The position numbers were made by a program, and so were the translations under genes. This document shows positions 26,231-38,498 of a stretch of DNA of 64,000 nt, piece by piece. The notes below the pieces were generated by a model. The model did no database searches, was not told the origin of the DNA, and was given only the letters and a program-made list of their open reading frames with translations. The first letter of the stretch is position 1. Each line of letters begins with the position of its first letter. Source of the stretch: Esteya vermicola (Eukaryota > Ascomycota > Sordariomycetes > Ophiostomatales > Ophiostomataceae); NCBI GenBank assembly GCA_002778215.1, contig PCDM01000011.1:3348001-3412000 (forward strand). Direction: 5' to 3'.

Positions 26231-27386
26231 AAAGAGAAGGCCGTGATCTGGCTCGGAGCAAAAAAGGGCGACAACGAGCTACCCACGTTGCCCAGTTGGG
26301 TCGTTACGCTAGCAGAGAAATACTTTCCGCTGTACGCCGTAGTGCACACTGACCTTGTCTTGTCTGGCGTCTCATCATACAGAGTACAGACTCCGCCGTC
26401 GTGCTCTGGCTAGCCGTGCTAGCTTTGCAAACAGGCGAGGACGGAGAATGAGCGAGACCCAAGACATGGCAGAAAGCAGACTGTCTGGCCAGAGGTCAAG
26501 GGATTGTACGGAAGAGAGAGAGAGAGGCGAGGGCTTCTTTGGGGCTCTCTTTGTTGGTGCGCCCTCTCTCTGTAGGGCTTCCGCGCAGAAGAACAGTTGA
26601 TGGGGGCGTGGGCAGAGCGAGACAGCCGAAAGTCTAAAGACAAAAGAAGACAAAAAGACGACAGGAGGAGAAAGACGGAGAGAAACAGGAGAGAGAGAGG
26701 GGAGAGAGAGGGTAAAAGAGGGTAAAAGAGTGCAAAAACATCCAGCTGAAAAGAGGGCGTGGCTTGCATTGATTTCTTGAAAATGCAAAAGTGTCAGTTT
26801 TCTTTTACTCCGATGTGAATCACAACTCTTTTTTTTTCCCCTTTTATTTTCCTTTCCTGAAAGTTGCTTCCCTCTCAGCACTGTCTTGGGTCTCTCCTGG
26901 GGTCCGCACACGAGAGACGAAACAGCAAATTTAAATTTTTTTTTGTTGCTGGTTTTACATGCGTCTTTATCCGTGCTCTCCGTTGGTGGCTGCTCTTCTC
27001 CTTTGGGAGGTGGCAGCTTGACGAGGCGTCAGAGATTCTTGTCCAGCCCTTTGCCTGTTTTGCGCATGATCCGCACAACTGCACAGAAGAGTCGTCCAGC
27101 AAACAGAGGGGAAAAAAGAAAGGCTACAGGTGGCGTTTCTGTTGCCCCTTGTGTGTGCACGCCAACACCCTCTGTAATAGAAAAGAAACAGGACGGGGAG
27201 CTCGTCGGGGAGCCAGGGCATTGGGTCATCTGGCAGCAGGTGGGTCTGCTGCAGCCACCAACTTACGGCGTACTGAAGAAGAGCTGAGTCAGGGAGAGCA
27301 GAGTACTGGTACATGTGCGCTAAGTTCTTTTTTGCCTGCGCACAGGGTATCGGTACAACCTGTATCTGCCTAGCGTTGCATTCTTG

Positions 27387-27414
27387 TACGGAGTACTACG
27401 TCGAGTACGGAGTA
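27387..27414. repeat. Two TACGGAGTA words 19 nt apart in a GTAC-rich cluster
   Basis: TACGGAGTA occurs at 27387-27395 and 27406-27414, with TACGAGTA and AATACGTAC forms continuing to about 27440. This is one of the densest clusters of the dispersed word family. Confidence 0.75.
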
Positions 27415-30321
27415 GAATACTACGAGTATAATACGTACTCTGTATGTACGCTGGAAACTGCACATTTGCACTGGTGCACTTTCTTCAACCCTGCTCCTGT
27501 CCACCCCCCCGGTCTCCAGCCCATATGTGGCAGATACTATTACGTCGTTTTCCTGATACGGGAAGACGACCAGCATGGAGGCGGCCAGAGGGTTACATCT
27601 GCTCTCGCTTTGCAAAATTGTCCCTCTTTCCCGTCTCCGAGGCAGAGACAGCGAGAGAGACGAGGAGGCGGAGTACGTACAGAGACAGAGTACAGGAGAC
27701 AGACATTGGTCGCCGGGGTCGCGTACACCGTAGAAAGAAGAGCGTGATCCACGCCTCTCTGTAGGCGCAGCCTTGTAATGTTGCATTGTCATCCCCCCCC
27801 TTATCTCGTTTTTTTTTCTTGTTTTTTTTTCGTCTCCTTTTCCGCTTTTCTGCTGTACTCCGTACTCTGTCCTCGTGAGAGTACCACTACGTAGGAAAGG
27901 GGGAGACGTTTCTTTGTACTCTTCACCCTTTGCTGCGCAGTCAGTTTGCGAGTAGAGGACTGTTGGTGGACGTTGAGCTGACAGAGCTGGTAAGTCTGTT
28001 TCTGGTGCTCTCTCGCGTGGTTGAGGCGTCATCGCGGACGTGCTGCATGTATCCGGGCGTTGGTACCAATTACCAACGTGCGCCGTCGTCAGCCAACAAT
28101 CAATTTTATGCGCCACGGGTGTTTTCATACATTCACCGTACGAGCCGAGTCACACAAAGATGGGAAGAGCAGAGGAAATGAGTAGTCCCTGTTTGGGGGC
28201 GATACAAAAAGACCATTGTAGGATAGTGCTGTATTGGGCAAATTGGGGGGGTTGTTACTGAGCAGCAGGTCACACAGCAGATGTTCAGAAAGAGGGGCGC
28301 TTGTTTCTTGTCTGCAGGCAGAGGAGACGGAGAGTCTTCAGAGAAGAGCCACCGACAAGAGACAGTTACAATAAAGCATAAAGAAGAAGAGGGCAACGAA
28401 AAAAACAACCCCAAAAAAAAAGGTCCATAGTCTAAGGCCGTGCCCGTTTTCTTTCTCCGTTGAGCGAGACTGTTGAAAAACATGGACAAAAAAAACAGAA
28501 ACAGCCTGCGACAGACTTCTGCGACTTTGCTGACCACAACTCACGACAGACGCATTTTTGCCCGTTTCGTTTTAGGGTCCGGTTTACTGTGTACGGGAGG
28601 ACGCCCTCCTCTCTGTACGTAGTTGCATGATTTCCCTCCCCTAGGGTCTAGCCTCATCCTTTTTTCAGCTGGTGGTTTAGCGCCGTGAGAAGAGAGAGGC
28701 TGCGTACTCGTACTTGTAAATTCGCTGGCCGTCGTACGTATAGTGCGAGATGACTACTGGGCCCTTGCCCTTCTCTTGCGGTTGTCCTCACAGCTCGACG
28801 ACCGGCAAGATCTGTCACGCCGAGCAGACTCACTCTGCGGCCATGGACCATCTCTGCATCCCAGACATGCCTTTGTATAGTACATTGTACATACTCCCGT
28901 ACACATTGTGCTCTCCGCAGCTATGAAAAAGTATATACTATGTAGCCCCTTTTTTTTGCACACATACATACTCGCAGTACTCCGTAGTACGGCCTAGAGT
29001 GGAAGAACCTCTTGTGCACGCCGAAGACCCCGTCGACGGGCGCCCCAGTTGATCTTCGCTGTGCACTAAAAAAGACAGCGATTGACAAATACCCACTAGG
29101 GCGATGGAGCGAGAACGATCGGTAGGAGAGGGGCGTGCCTGTGAGCAAGGGGGGGGGGCGCTGTCTGGTTCTGTACATAGTACGAGTACGGAGCAATGTA
29201 CGAGGACTCGCAACTTCATGAGATGGTCCATGTCTGTGGTGTGTGAGGTGAGAGCTGTGTGAGTTGTGAGTACGACGAGTACGGAGCACGACGGACGAGT
29301 AACGAGTACGCCAGAACTTGTACGCGGACGGACAGGTACAGGGTACAAGCAGAAAGCACTGGAATGCCGCTGGAAAGCCACTGGAATGCCGCTGAAATGC
29401 TGCGCTTGGGGAGAGGCCGATTGTATTGGTTACATGATCTCCCTTTCTTGTCCGTTTCTGCAGTCGTCTTTTTTTTACTTTTTCTTTTTTACTTTTTCTT
29501 TTTTTCTTCCTTTTTCTCTTTTTCTTTTACTCTTTTCTCTTCTTTCTCTTGACAATGTCTCTTCTTTTTCCTCTTCCTTTTTCCGTTCATTTTTGTCTAT
29601 ACACTTTCATTATTCTCATTTCAGCTTGTCACAACGAACGCCAAGAAACAGTACTTGGAACTTGTAGCGCCCCAGACAACAGACACAGACATGGACACAG
29701 ACACTACTCCGTACTTCTACTGCATATACACAAACAACAAACAGCCTTGCCCCGTCTTCTGCTTCTCCCCTGCCCCTTGTTGAACGCCGACGTAAAAAGA
29801 GACTACTATGTAGACTGCACAGGCAGTGCGCCCGATGCAACGACCTCGGATTCGTTTTATTACAATTGTTTGATCTCATTTCTGTTTTTGTTTCCAGTTT
29901 CCTGTTTCCAATATCTTTTTCAGTCTTTTTTTTCTCTCTTTTTTTTTCTGTTTCCTGGACAAAAAAGTAGACTCCTTGCCCAACCCCTGCGGCGCCGCCG
30001 AGGGCTCTCTCGTCAGACTGGAAATCATGGCCTCGTTAGTCATGGTCTCTCTCTCGTTGGCTGTTTGTTCTGTTTTTTTTATGTACGTGCGAGAAGCTAT
30101 GAATTGGCACGGTACGTGCTGGTATGCATCCTCTCGCGCCCTCCTTCTGTAGTGTCATTTTCTAGACGAAAACTGCGGGTGTCCACCCCTGGGAAGAAAG
30201 TGTTGGCGATGCTCTCTACAACGTACTGTGTACTGCACTCATACTGCGTACTCCGAAATCCGTCCTCGTAGGTAACTCGTGTGGACTCGTGCCGACTTCG
30301 TGCGGATTCGGGTGGACTCGC

Positions 30322-30356
30322 ATACGACATACGACATACGACATACGACATACGAC
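30322..30356. repeat. Five copies of ATACGAC
   Basis: Five perfect seven-base units in tandem run straight into a GAGTACG word. The preceding 50 bases hold a looser repeat of GTGGACTCG and GTGCGGATTCG. Confidence 0.85.
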
Positions 30357-30769
30357 GAGTACGAAGAGGTTTGCTGTATACTCGTACGTACTTGTACTGT
30401 ACTCGTGCACTGTACAATGCATACTAACTACTCCGTACTCCGTACCAGACTGGGCTGCATATTACATGGTAGAACTCACATGAAAGACGGGAGAGCATGA
30501 CTTGTGAGAAATTAAACAAGAAAAAGAAAAAGAAAAAAAAGAGACAAGACATGGACAGTGAGAATGCGAGACAGAAGGACAAGAAGATGAAAAAGGACGA
30601 AAAGAGACAAGAGAGGACAAGAGGACACCAAAAGACACAAGAGGACAAGAGGACAAGAGGAGAGAAACATGGCTAGCCGTCGTTGTTTCCGCAGAGAGAG
30701 AGGTCGACCTGATCTGTTTTTCGGCAAATGGCTTCGATACGTCGCACCCCCTCCCTCACCCACTTCACC

Positions 30770-30825
30770 CACTCATCCACTCATTCACTCATCCACTCAT
30801 TCACTCATCCACTCATCCACTCATG
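30770..30825. repeat. Seven copies of an 8-nt CACTCATY unit
   Basis: Seven tandem units with C, T or G in the last position, preceded by degenerate CACTTCAC copies. There is no coding frame in which the repeat is part of a plausible protein. Confidence 0.85.
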
Positions 30826-31379
30826 CCCTCTTGGTCTCTTGCCTTCTGGCACACCCCCCTCCCCCCTTCTGCACGCCCCTTCTCCTAGTGTATACAAAGT
30901 ACAACGACACTACCCCATAAAATCTACAGAGTACAGGGTACCAGACTAACAGGTCTACGACGAGTCGTGTGTGAGTATACAAAGTACTCGCACTCCTCGT
31001 ACCTGCTCCACTCTCTCATGCTCTCTAATCACACACCACACCCCCTCTCTCTCTCTTGGTGGCGGAAGCTGGAGTCAGTACAATGTACTCGTACTGTGAG
31101 TAGACGACTACCTCTTGCCTCGTACCTTGTTCTCTTTCTCCGTTCTTTCGCCAGCAGATCGCACTTGCCCACAGCCCGCTAGGGCAGCCCTGGTACCTAG
31201 TAAAGCTGAATGAAGGGAGGGAGGGGTGGCTGTTGTCCACGCCCGCTTCTTGTACATTGTACCCTGCTGCTCTCTGGTGCTCTGGGTGCTCTTGCTCGTA
31301 CGTCGTTGCCCATCATCTCTGTTGGCGGGTACAGTACTTGTACAAGGCGATGACTTGGTGCTAGCTGGGGAGTCTCTCT

Positions 31380-31772
31380 TCGACTTTTTCTGTTCCTACA
31401 CCCCCCCTCTCTCTTTCTTTTATTTTTTATTTTTTTGCTTTTTCACTTTTTTTAACTTTTTCTCTCTCTCTCTCTCTCCCAGGACTTGGTATATAGATAT
31501 CTTCGGCTGCCCTTCTCTTCCCCCCCCTCTCTTCTCTTGTTCCGCATCTTGACTCTCGACTCTATTTTATTTCATACCCTCTCAACTTTTTTCCCTCTCT
31601 TATTCCTTCTCTTGACTCTCTTCTCTGGACCGTGTCTCTCTCGTCTTTCCAGTCTCTCGTCTCTTTTTTTTCTCTCCTCATCCCACCTCTCGTCGAGCAT
31701 CACGCTCACATCTCACACCTCTCTCTCAACCTCTCTCCACCTCTCTTCCCCAAAACTACCTCTTACCACATC
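31380..31772 (+). promoter_or_regulatory. CT-rich leader of the MYB gene
   Basis: Almost 400 bases of T- and CT-rich sequence, including CTCTCT runs at about 31463-31478, lead to the start codon of the MYB gene. Frames open through this region are pyrimidine-tract translations. The length suggests promoter plus a long 5' untranslated region. Confidence 0.5.
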
Positions 31773-33041
31773 ATGTCGATATCCAAGAGAAGAGGTCCGT
31801 GGTCCTCGGTGGAGGACCGCCGCCTCTTGCATCAGATTGAGCAAGACTCGACACTCAACTGGGTCAACATTGCCACGCAGGTCGGCAGCCGGACACCCAA
31901 GCAATGCCGCGAGCGCTACCACCAGAACCTCAAGCACACCCTCAGCCACTCCCCCATCACCGAGGAGGAGGGCGCCATCATCAAGTCGTTTGTCGAGCGC
32001 CACGGCAGACGGTGGGCCGACATTGCCCGCCAGCTGCCCGGCCGTAGCGACAATGCCGTCAAGAACTGGTGGAACGGCCATGTGAACCGCATCAAGCGCC
32101 ACAACGACCGGCAAGAGGCCAAGGCAAAGAAGGAGGCCGGCACTGCCTCGGCCTCGGCCAGCCCATCCGCCATGGCCATGACCATGGCTCTGCCTCCCCA
32201 CGCCCTCCGGGACGCCTCCCTCCATGACTGCCACCTCGACCGCCGCCTCGACCAACACCAACGCAAGAGCAGCCTGCATGATCTCGTGGCGGCCGTCAGC
32301 ATGCGCCGTCCCCAGCACCTCCAGGACGTCCGCGACGCCTACCAGAGCTACCAGAACCGCCCCAGCCAGCCGTCTCTCCAGCTGCCACTGCCGTCCCTGC
32401 CACGACCGACGGGCCAGCACGCTTTTGCTGGATATGGCGCTCCGGAGCCTCGCCGCGAGTACGGCCGCCCACCACCACCACCACCAGCCCCAGCATCCTA
32501 CTACCAACACCCTCAGGGATGCAACCAGTCTTGCTGCCACCGTCCCCAGCAGCATCCCCAGCATAACCAGCATCACCACCAACACCACCAACATCAGCAA
32601 CACGCTGCACAGGAGCACTTCTCTGAATACCTGCACCACCCCACCTACCAGTCACGGCCCGTCTCGTCTGGCACGTCTGTCGAGTCGTACTCTCGCCGGC
32701 CCTCTGTCGCCTACGCGCAGTCTCCCGGCGCCGACTCCGTCGACCAGGCACCCTCTCTGGTCTCGGACCACGGCTCGCCTTCGGTGCGCGGTGCTTCCTC
32801 GCACGCCTGGCCCTCGCCCGCGCTCGAGCTCAACGCGCTGCCCAGCATCAACGGCAGCTCCTACAAGGACGGACAGACCACGGCCCACTCGTCCCCGGCG
32901 GCGCAGTACGCCTACCCGAGCAACAACTACGCACGGTCTGCCCGTCCCTCCTTCTCGGCGGGCTCGGATTCTGCCGTCGAGCCATCCAGCAAGATCGGCG
33001 AGAAGCAGGGCCGTGTTAGTGTCCGCGATCTGCTCAACTAG
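31773..33041 (+). CDS. R2R3 MYB transcription factor, FlbD-type repeats
   Basis: Intronless, 422 residues. The start ATG at 31773 is chosen over an upstream in-frame one because it immediately precedes the first MYB repeat and the upstream part is leader-like. Two MYB repeats fill residues 5-110. R2 has W10, W30 and the tract SRTPKQCRERYHQNLK; R3 has W75 and GRSDNAVKNWWNGHVNR. The tract PKQCRERYHQNLK and the end of R3 resemble FlbD of Aspergillus and RCA-1 of Neurospora, regulators of asexual development. The residues after NWWNG differ from what I recall of those proteins, so it may be a paralogue. Residues 140-370 are Ala-, Pro-, Gln- and His-rich, with a His/Gln tract around residues 264-288. 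The protein ends in GRVSVRDLLN, a short C-terminal motif that looks functional. It should act as a nuclear sequence-specific DNA-binding regulator. The very long spacer upstream fits a tightly controlled developmental gene. Confidence 0.9.
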   Translation: MSISKRRGPWSSVEDRRLLHQIEQDSTLNWVNIATQVGSRTPKQCRERYHQNLKHTLSHSPITEEEGAIIKSFVERHGRRWADIARQLPGRSDNAVKNWWNGHVNRIKRHNDRQEAKAKKEAGTASASASPSAMAMTMALPPHALRDASLHDCHLDRRLDQHQRKSSLHDLVAAVSMRRPQHLQDVRDAYQSYQNRPSQPSLQLPLPSLPRPTGQHAFAGYGAPEPRREYGRPPPPPPAPASYYQHPQGCNQSCCHRPQQHPQHNQHHHQHHQHQQHAAQEHFSEYLHHPTYQSRPVSSGTSVESYSRRPSVAYAQSPGADSVDQAPSLVSDHGSPSVRGASSHAWPSPALELNALPSINGSSYKDGQTTAHSSPAAQYAYPSNNYARSARPSFSAGSDSAVEPSSKIGEKQGRVSVRDLLN

Positions 33042-36000
33042 ACTACGCCCCTGCAGACCGAGGCGTGTGATTTCTTTTTTTTTTGTTATCTGTTTCATCT
33101 CTTGTATTTGTTTGATTCTGGCAATATGGATTCAGGATATACCGGCTTACTATGCCGATGGGAAAGGGCTGGGGCAAGATGAAATTTTTTTTTATGTTTT
33201 TTGTATATCCCATTTTTATTATATGGGCGGGATTTTGGATGGAGTTGGGACCAGATGCCAAAAAAGCCGTATTTTGGCTGGTTAGGCGTTATTACAGCGG
33301 GCTTTCTTTAGGATGCAAGAGGTTGAGCGAGTAGCGATGGGTATCTCCCTTTGAATAATACCCTTTATGTCTGGCTTCTTTTCTCTCTATTTTTCTCTAT
33401 TTCTCACGGGGTTTCTCTCTCTGTTTTTTTTTCTTTTTCTGTCCTATTTACAATATACTCTTACCAACACGCTAGTCCTACGTAAAGTGCTACCTGCTGA
33501 GTATACAAGAAAGTTGGATCCAGTTGTAAGCTCTGTCATGGCGATGGACTACCTGTACTTGGACTACATGAACGACATGAGTTGGCCGAATTGGCCTCAT
33601 TTCCCCGCATATTCTGGCCATAGTAGACAATGTAGCTCATCTTCGGTCCTTCTTTTCAACCCCCCCCCCTCTCCTCTGTGTGAAATGGGTCACGGCCCTG
33701 CTCCTTTCTCATCTTCGTCATACTGTTTCCCCCTTACCCCTTTTGTGCATGTGAAAAACAAGAGACAAGAAGGAAGCGAGAAAAAAGCGAGAAAAAAGAA
33801 AAGCAAGACCATGAGGATAAGCAACCAGAGGGGGGGGTGGGCGGATCCATTCATGATCTGGACAAAGAAACCATTCGTATGGCAATTTCCTCTCTTGTCT
33901 CGTCTGTTTTGTTATGTTTTTATGTTTTCTTTTTTTGTTTCCTTTTGTTCCATGGCTGTTTTTTTGCTTTCTTTTTGTACAATTCTACATGGAAAATATG
34001 GGGTACTTTTCCATCCCAATGTCTCTGCAAACGAGCATTTTTGGATGGCCATTAGATAGAAGAAGCAAGTCTGCTCTATGGATTGGGTCCATCTTTTTTT
34101 CTTTTTCTTGTTTTTTTGCACCTTTCTTTTCTTTTCTTTTCTTTTTCTTTTTTTCTTGTCAGTTCCTCTTCCTGCTTTCTGTCTTCTTCTGATCTAGTTA
34201 TTTCTTCTTTTCCATAACCATGGTTTCCCTTTTCCATATAGACCGTTTCTTTTTTTTTCCGCATGTCTCGTTGCTGTCGTTCCGCTGATTGCATAACTAC
34301 AGCCTACACTATGCCTCTACCCGTGCCACCCCCACAGAGAGCCAAGACATGGTCATCGCAATATTAGGGGGAGAGACGCTTGACAGCAAATCCATACGCC
34401 AGAGAGCGGGATCGTCCCGCCCAGGAGCTGCACTATTGGCAGAGAAGCGGAATACGGAATACGTACTCGTAGAACTGCGAATGTTTTCGGAAAGACCTGG
34501 TACGTGCATACTGATTCTAGCAGCCAGTCGAGTGTACGAGAGCCAGCTCGTTCCAGCTGCTCGTGCTCGCTCTTGCCCCCTCCTTTTCCGAAAAGGACGA
34601 CCCGAAATGACGAGGAAAAGAAAAGGAATACTTGCTGGCGGGCGGGAAAGCGACATCCTTCTATTGTCTTGTTTTTTTGTATATCATTTTTTTGGCGAAA
34701 TTCGGGATCCACACTGTTCGCCGACCTGACGACGAATTAAGCAAAGTGGCTTTGCTATTTTCTTCCTTCTTTTTTTTTCTTTCCTATTTTCGTGTATTTT
34801 CTGCTTCTTTTTCGGCTTCCGATTCTATTGCTTTTACAATGTACGGAGTACTTTTGAATCGGCTGCTCCTACGAGGACTACGGCTACTCCTACGACTCAT
34901 TTTACAGACAGTAACCCTTGTCTTTTTTTTTTCCATTTCCTGCTCCCTTTTTCCTGATAAGACGGAAGACGGCAAGACGGCTAGACGGCAGGTACTGTGC
35001 TGGGGATGCTTGGGTAGCATTGCGACTGCGACCACGCCGCGTTGACGGTTTTGTTTTTCTCTTTTCTTTTTGGGCTATTTGTCTCTCTGAGGCCTGCTAT
35101 GTACGGACGAGTAAAGTACAGGTACCTCGAGCACGGAAAGCTGCTCATACTGCGTACAGAGAGTAGAGTGCATACTCCGTACGCAGTCATACACTGTAGC
35201 TTGGTCTAGCTCTACACCCTTGGGCTCTTGGCGCACCAGAGCAGTCTGCTCATACTCGTACCCTCTCCCTCTCTGTCGCTCCTTCCTCGTTGCTTCTCGT
35301 GCTACTCTTCCTATTACGTATAGAATATGCATCAATCCGAATCTGTTCTGTTGGAAACGACCAGATATCCCAGCTGGAGGGTCAGCAAGAGGGAAAGGAG
35401 GAAGGATTCCTCCATCCTCTTGTTGGCTCACAGACAACAGGACTCTGGTTTGGGGCGTCGTATTGCCCGTTGGCAGCTGACATGCTGCGTACAGGACTTC
35501 ATGGTGGTATTGCAACCCTCAACCCCCCCCCTTCCCCCTCCCATGCTTATGAGGGCTTGTATAGGCTTGTGCGAGTGGCACACACACACACACTCTTTCT
35601 CTCTCTCTCTCTCTTTCTCTCCCTCTCTCCGATATCCCCCGCTACATAGTATGGTGGTACGCCGTACACGGTACACTCTAGGGTACTATGTACAGATCCC
35701 ATGTCCTGTTACAGCAACATGCATGTCTCTCTCGTCTTAATTCACGACGGCGGAATACGAGCAGATTGATACTCGTGTGAGGACTTGTCCCTGTACGCCT
35801 TGGTCCGCTTCTGCTGAGATCTTCAACACCGCCTTTCCACCTTTCCATCCCCCCCTCCCTTCCGTGGCTTTGCCTTTGCGGCGTACAAGTATCAGGCAAT
35901 GTTGTGTGTACTTGCAATGTATACTCCCCCCCTCTCTCCCCCCCCCCAAGACGAAAATCAAAGAAAGGGAGATGAGAAAACGAAAAAGGACAATGCACTT

Positions 36001-36407
36001 CTCGGATCAGCCAGCATACCACTGCATCCTCAAGCCGTCTCGGCTGTCCGTCGTTTCCGTGGCTGGGTGCCCCTTGTCCTTTTGGAAGGGGAGACCGGGG
36101 CGTAAGGTGGGAGAGAAAAGGTCCAGAGGATTTCGTCCAGATTCCCTTCATGACAGTCGGCGTGATTACAAACTCTTTCCTGCCCTTCTTTCCTCCTTTT
36201 ACCTTTCGTCTTTTCGCCCCCCCTCCCCTCTTCTTGTTCAGCCCCGTGCTCCGATAACGTCGCTCCAGAATCATGGACAAGAAAGGGGTGGCCGTAGCTC
36301 CTTGCCGTCCGCCATGCCTACGCAGTGTACGCACAAGAGAGCCACGGACGAGACCCTAAATTAGGTTGCCATACGACCGAGCGGGAGTACTGCGTGCGTA
36401 CAGCCGG

Positions 36408-36412
<5 letters not shown>

Positions 36413-36438
<26 letters not shown>
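36413..36438. repeat. (AG)13 microsatellite
   Basis: Thirteen perfect AG units in non-coding sequence. Confidence 0.9.
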
Positions 36439-38498
36439 TTGTGCCTTGTCTGGTGGCAGCTCACCGCTTCCTCGTTCCAGGCCCGCGGAATACGGGAACA
36501 TCGAGAGAAAAGGGAGTACAGGAAGAGCAAAAAGGCAGCTGGGCTCTGATCGCTCTGGAGTATATCGACGTGCCAAGGGCAGAACTACAAAAAGAGGAAG
36601 GATGTTCAGGAAATCAGCAAAGAGGAACGCGACTAGGACTACGGCCTCTACAGTGTACCGTTGGACGTGGCTCCATGGCGTCCTCTCCTTTTTCATCCCT
36701 TGGTCAAGAGTGCATGCCGGCAAGGCAGGGTGGGGATGAAGAGAGAAAAGGAAAAGGAGAAGAGAGAGAAGAGAGAAAAGGGAGAGAAGAGAGAGAAAAG
36801 AGAAAAACAAGACTGGCATGATTTGGAATGTCCTGCTCGGTAGCGAGGGAGTACAGAGTAATGAGCACATGCACGGGTACTCGTTACTTGTACGTGCTGG
36901 ACTAGTGCTTATACGAATTCTGTATCGAGGCAAACGCCTCGCTCTGCCCAGGGATGCATGCCTCGCCAGTTGCATACTCCTGCTCGTTGCTACATAGTAC
37001 ATGGACCATGGACTATGCCACTATACCTCATGCGGTCGACGAAAAGGATTGGGTTGCAGCCATGCAAAAGTATGCAGTCACTCGCGAGGTTGTACTCTCA
37101 TGCTGCAACTACTGACCATGATGAGTCATGTCGTCCGTCCTCCGTGTCGAATCACAGACGGCTCTTTTTCAAAGGTAACAAGAAACGGTGAGGTCATGAG
37201 CCTTGCCCTCTTACGAATAGGTCGTATTGCGATGTTCCAACATGCATGGCTCCGCTCATGCCATGGCTCCAATACGGCATGCAAGTCGTCACATTGGGAA
37301 TCGCAAAGAGAAAAAAAGAAAGAAAAAAAAGAAGAAGAAGAAAAAGAGCCCCTTCCTCCCTCCATCCGTACAAAAAATGACAGGGCGCGGACGCGGGTTG
37401 ATCTCTACCGTGGAGATACGTACGAGTACTTACGCAGCCAAAAGAACAGGAAAAGAATAAAAGATCGACATTGCAGCTAAAACACTTTCGATCTCATCAC
37501 CCGGCGCCATAGCCCCATTGGGCAGCTCCATCCCCTCTCCCCTCCTCCTTCTCTCCTCCCTTTTCTCTCTCTCCCCCCCTCTGCGGAAAGAGAACACAAT
37601 ATCACACTGTCGAGTGGGGGGATGGCACACGGAAAAAGGCCAGAAGAGAAAGGATTTTCTCGTTCGTGAGAGCTGAAGATCAGCAAACGTCATGCGACGG
37701 ACCTTTTTCTCCCTTTTCCCAGAGTAAGACAGGAGGACAAAGAAGGTTGAAATCAGAATCATGTACCATGTCAGTCACGGTCCGTCTCTTTTTTATTTTT
37801 ATTTCGGTGATCTGATCTGAGCACTGTCTCTCGATGCTAGTGATCCTGCCAGACAGGGGGGCACAAGGAAAGGGAGGAATGGATACGTACTATACGGAGT
37901 ACAGTACTCTCTACCCTTGCCCTCATGATATGAGTACTATGTACGAGTATGGACGAAAAAAAGACTGACACTGTGCGATATATGCTTTGTCTACTTGGGC
38001 TCTTGTCCTCTCATGCAAACGCAGGGACAGTCTCCGAGACACAGATAGAGAGATTGTCCTCCTGTCTTGGTGTGTGTTTGTCTCCAGAGGACATTGTGAA
38101 CAGAGGGCTCATGAGTGGTTTGGTCACGTGATGCGAACCGCAACAGTTGACGTCACTCTGCTTTGAGGCCCTCTTGTCTCCCGAAATAGAGAAAAAGGAC
38201 TCTAGAGGAGGCAAAGGGATCATGTTGAGAGAGGCGTACGCCGAGAGGCTCAGAGAGCGGCTTATGAGGTGTATAGGTAGGGATAGAATGAAGCGTAAGA
38301 TCGTCCGCCACGTCTGCTCTCGTATAGATGGATGATGCTCCTATTTGAAGGGGACAATGGAGTGAAGAGAGACTGTGATACTGGATAGTGTAGTGACAGT
38401 CATCTTGGGGTGGGACAGCTGTCAGCTGCTCTGACTCTCGATCGGGCAGATGCCAGCACACCAGCAGGGCAAATGGACCGAGAAGGAAGACTCAAGTC

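Larger units (their letters stand above)
8977..31379. other. Gene desert of about 22.4 kb
   Basis: I found no open frame with a recognisable domain, no convincing chain of spliced exons, no tRNA and no transposon ends on either strand. The longest frames (for example 25378-26349 minus and 19560-20288 minus) are Ser/Arg/Cys-rich translations without conserved character. The stretch holds dozens of short words with a GTAC core (TACTCCGTA, GTACGAG, TACTATGTA and complements), A and T runs up to 25 nt, CT-rich tracts and several micro-repeats listed separately. Base composition is balanced, not the AT-rich state expected of repeat-induced point mutation. It may serve as 3' sequence of the NCBP3-like gene and a very long control region of the MYB gene, or contain non-coding transcripts. 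Confidence 0.6.

Noticed and set aside
25378..26349. Open frame of 323 codons on the minus strand
   Set aside because: It runs through the GAAATGTCCA repeat array and A/T-rich micro-repeats, has no domain, and its composition (Ser, Arg, Cys, Pro) matches chance frames of CT-rich DNA in this window.
8977..31772. RIP-degraded transposon remnants as the explanation of the desert
   Set aside because: The region is not AT-rich, and frames do not show the TA excess and serial stop codons of RIP; no terminal repeats were seen.
37949..38131. Short frame with MLCLLGLLSSHANAG that resembles a signal peptide
   Set aside because: The remaining 35 residues have no features, the initiation context is poor, and the frame is short enough for chance.
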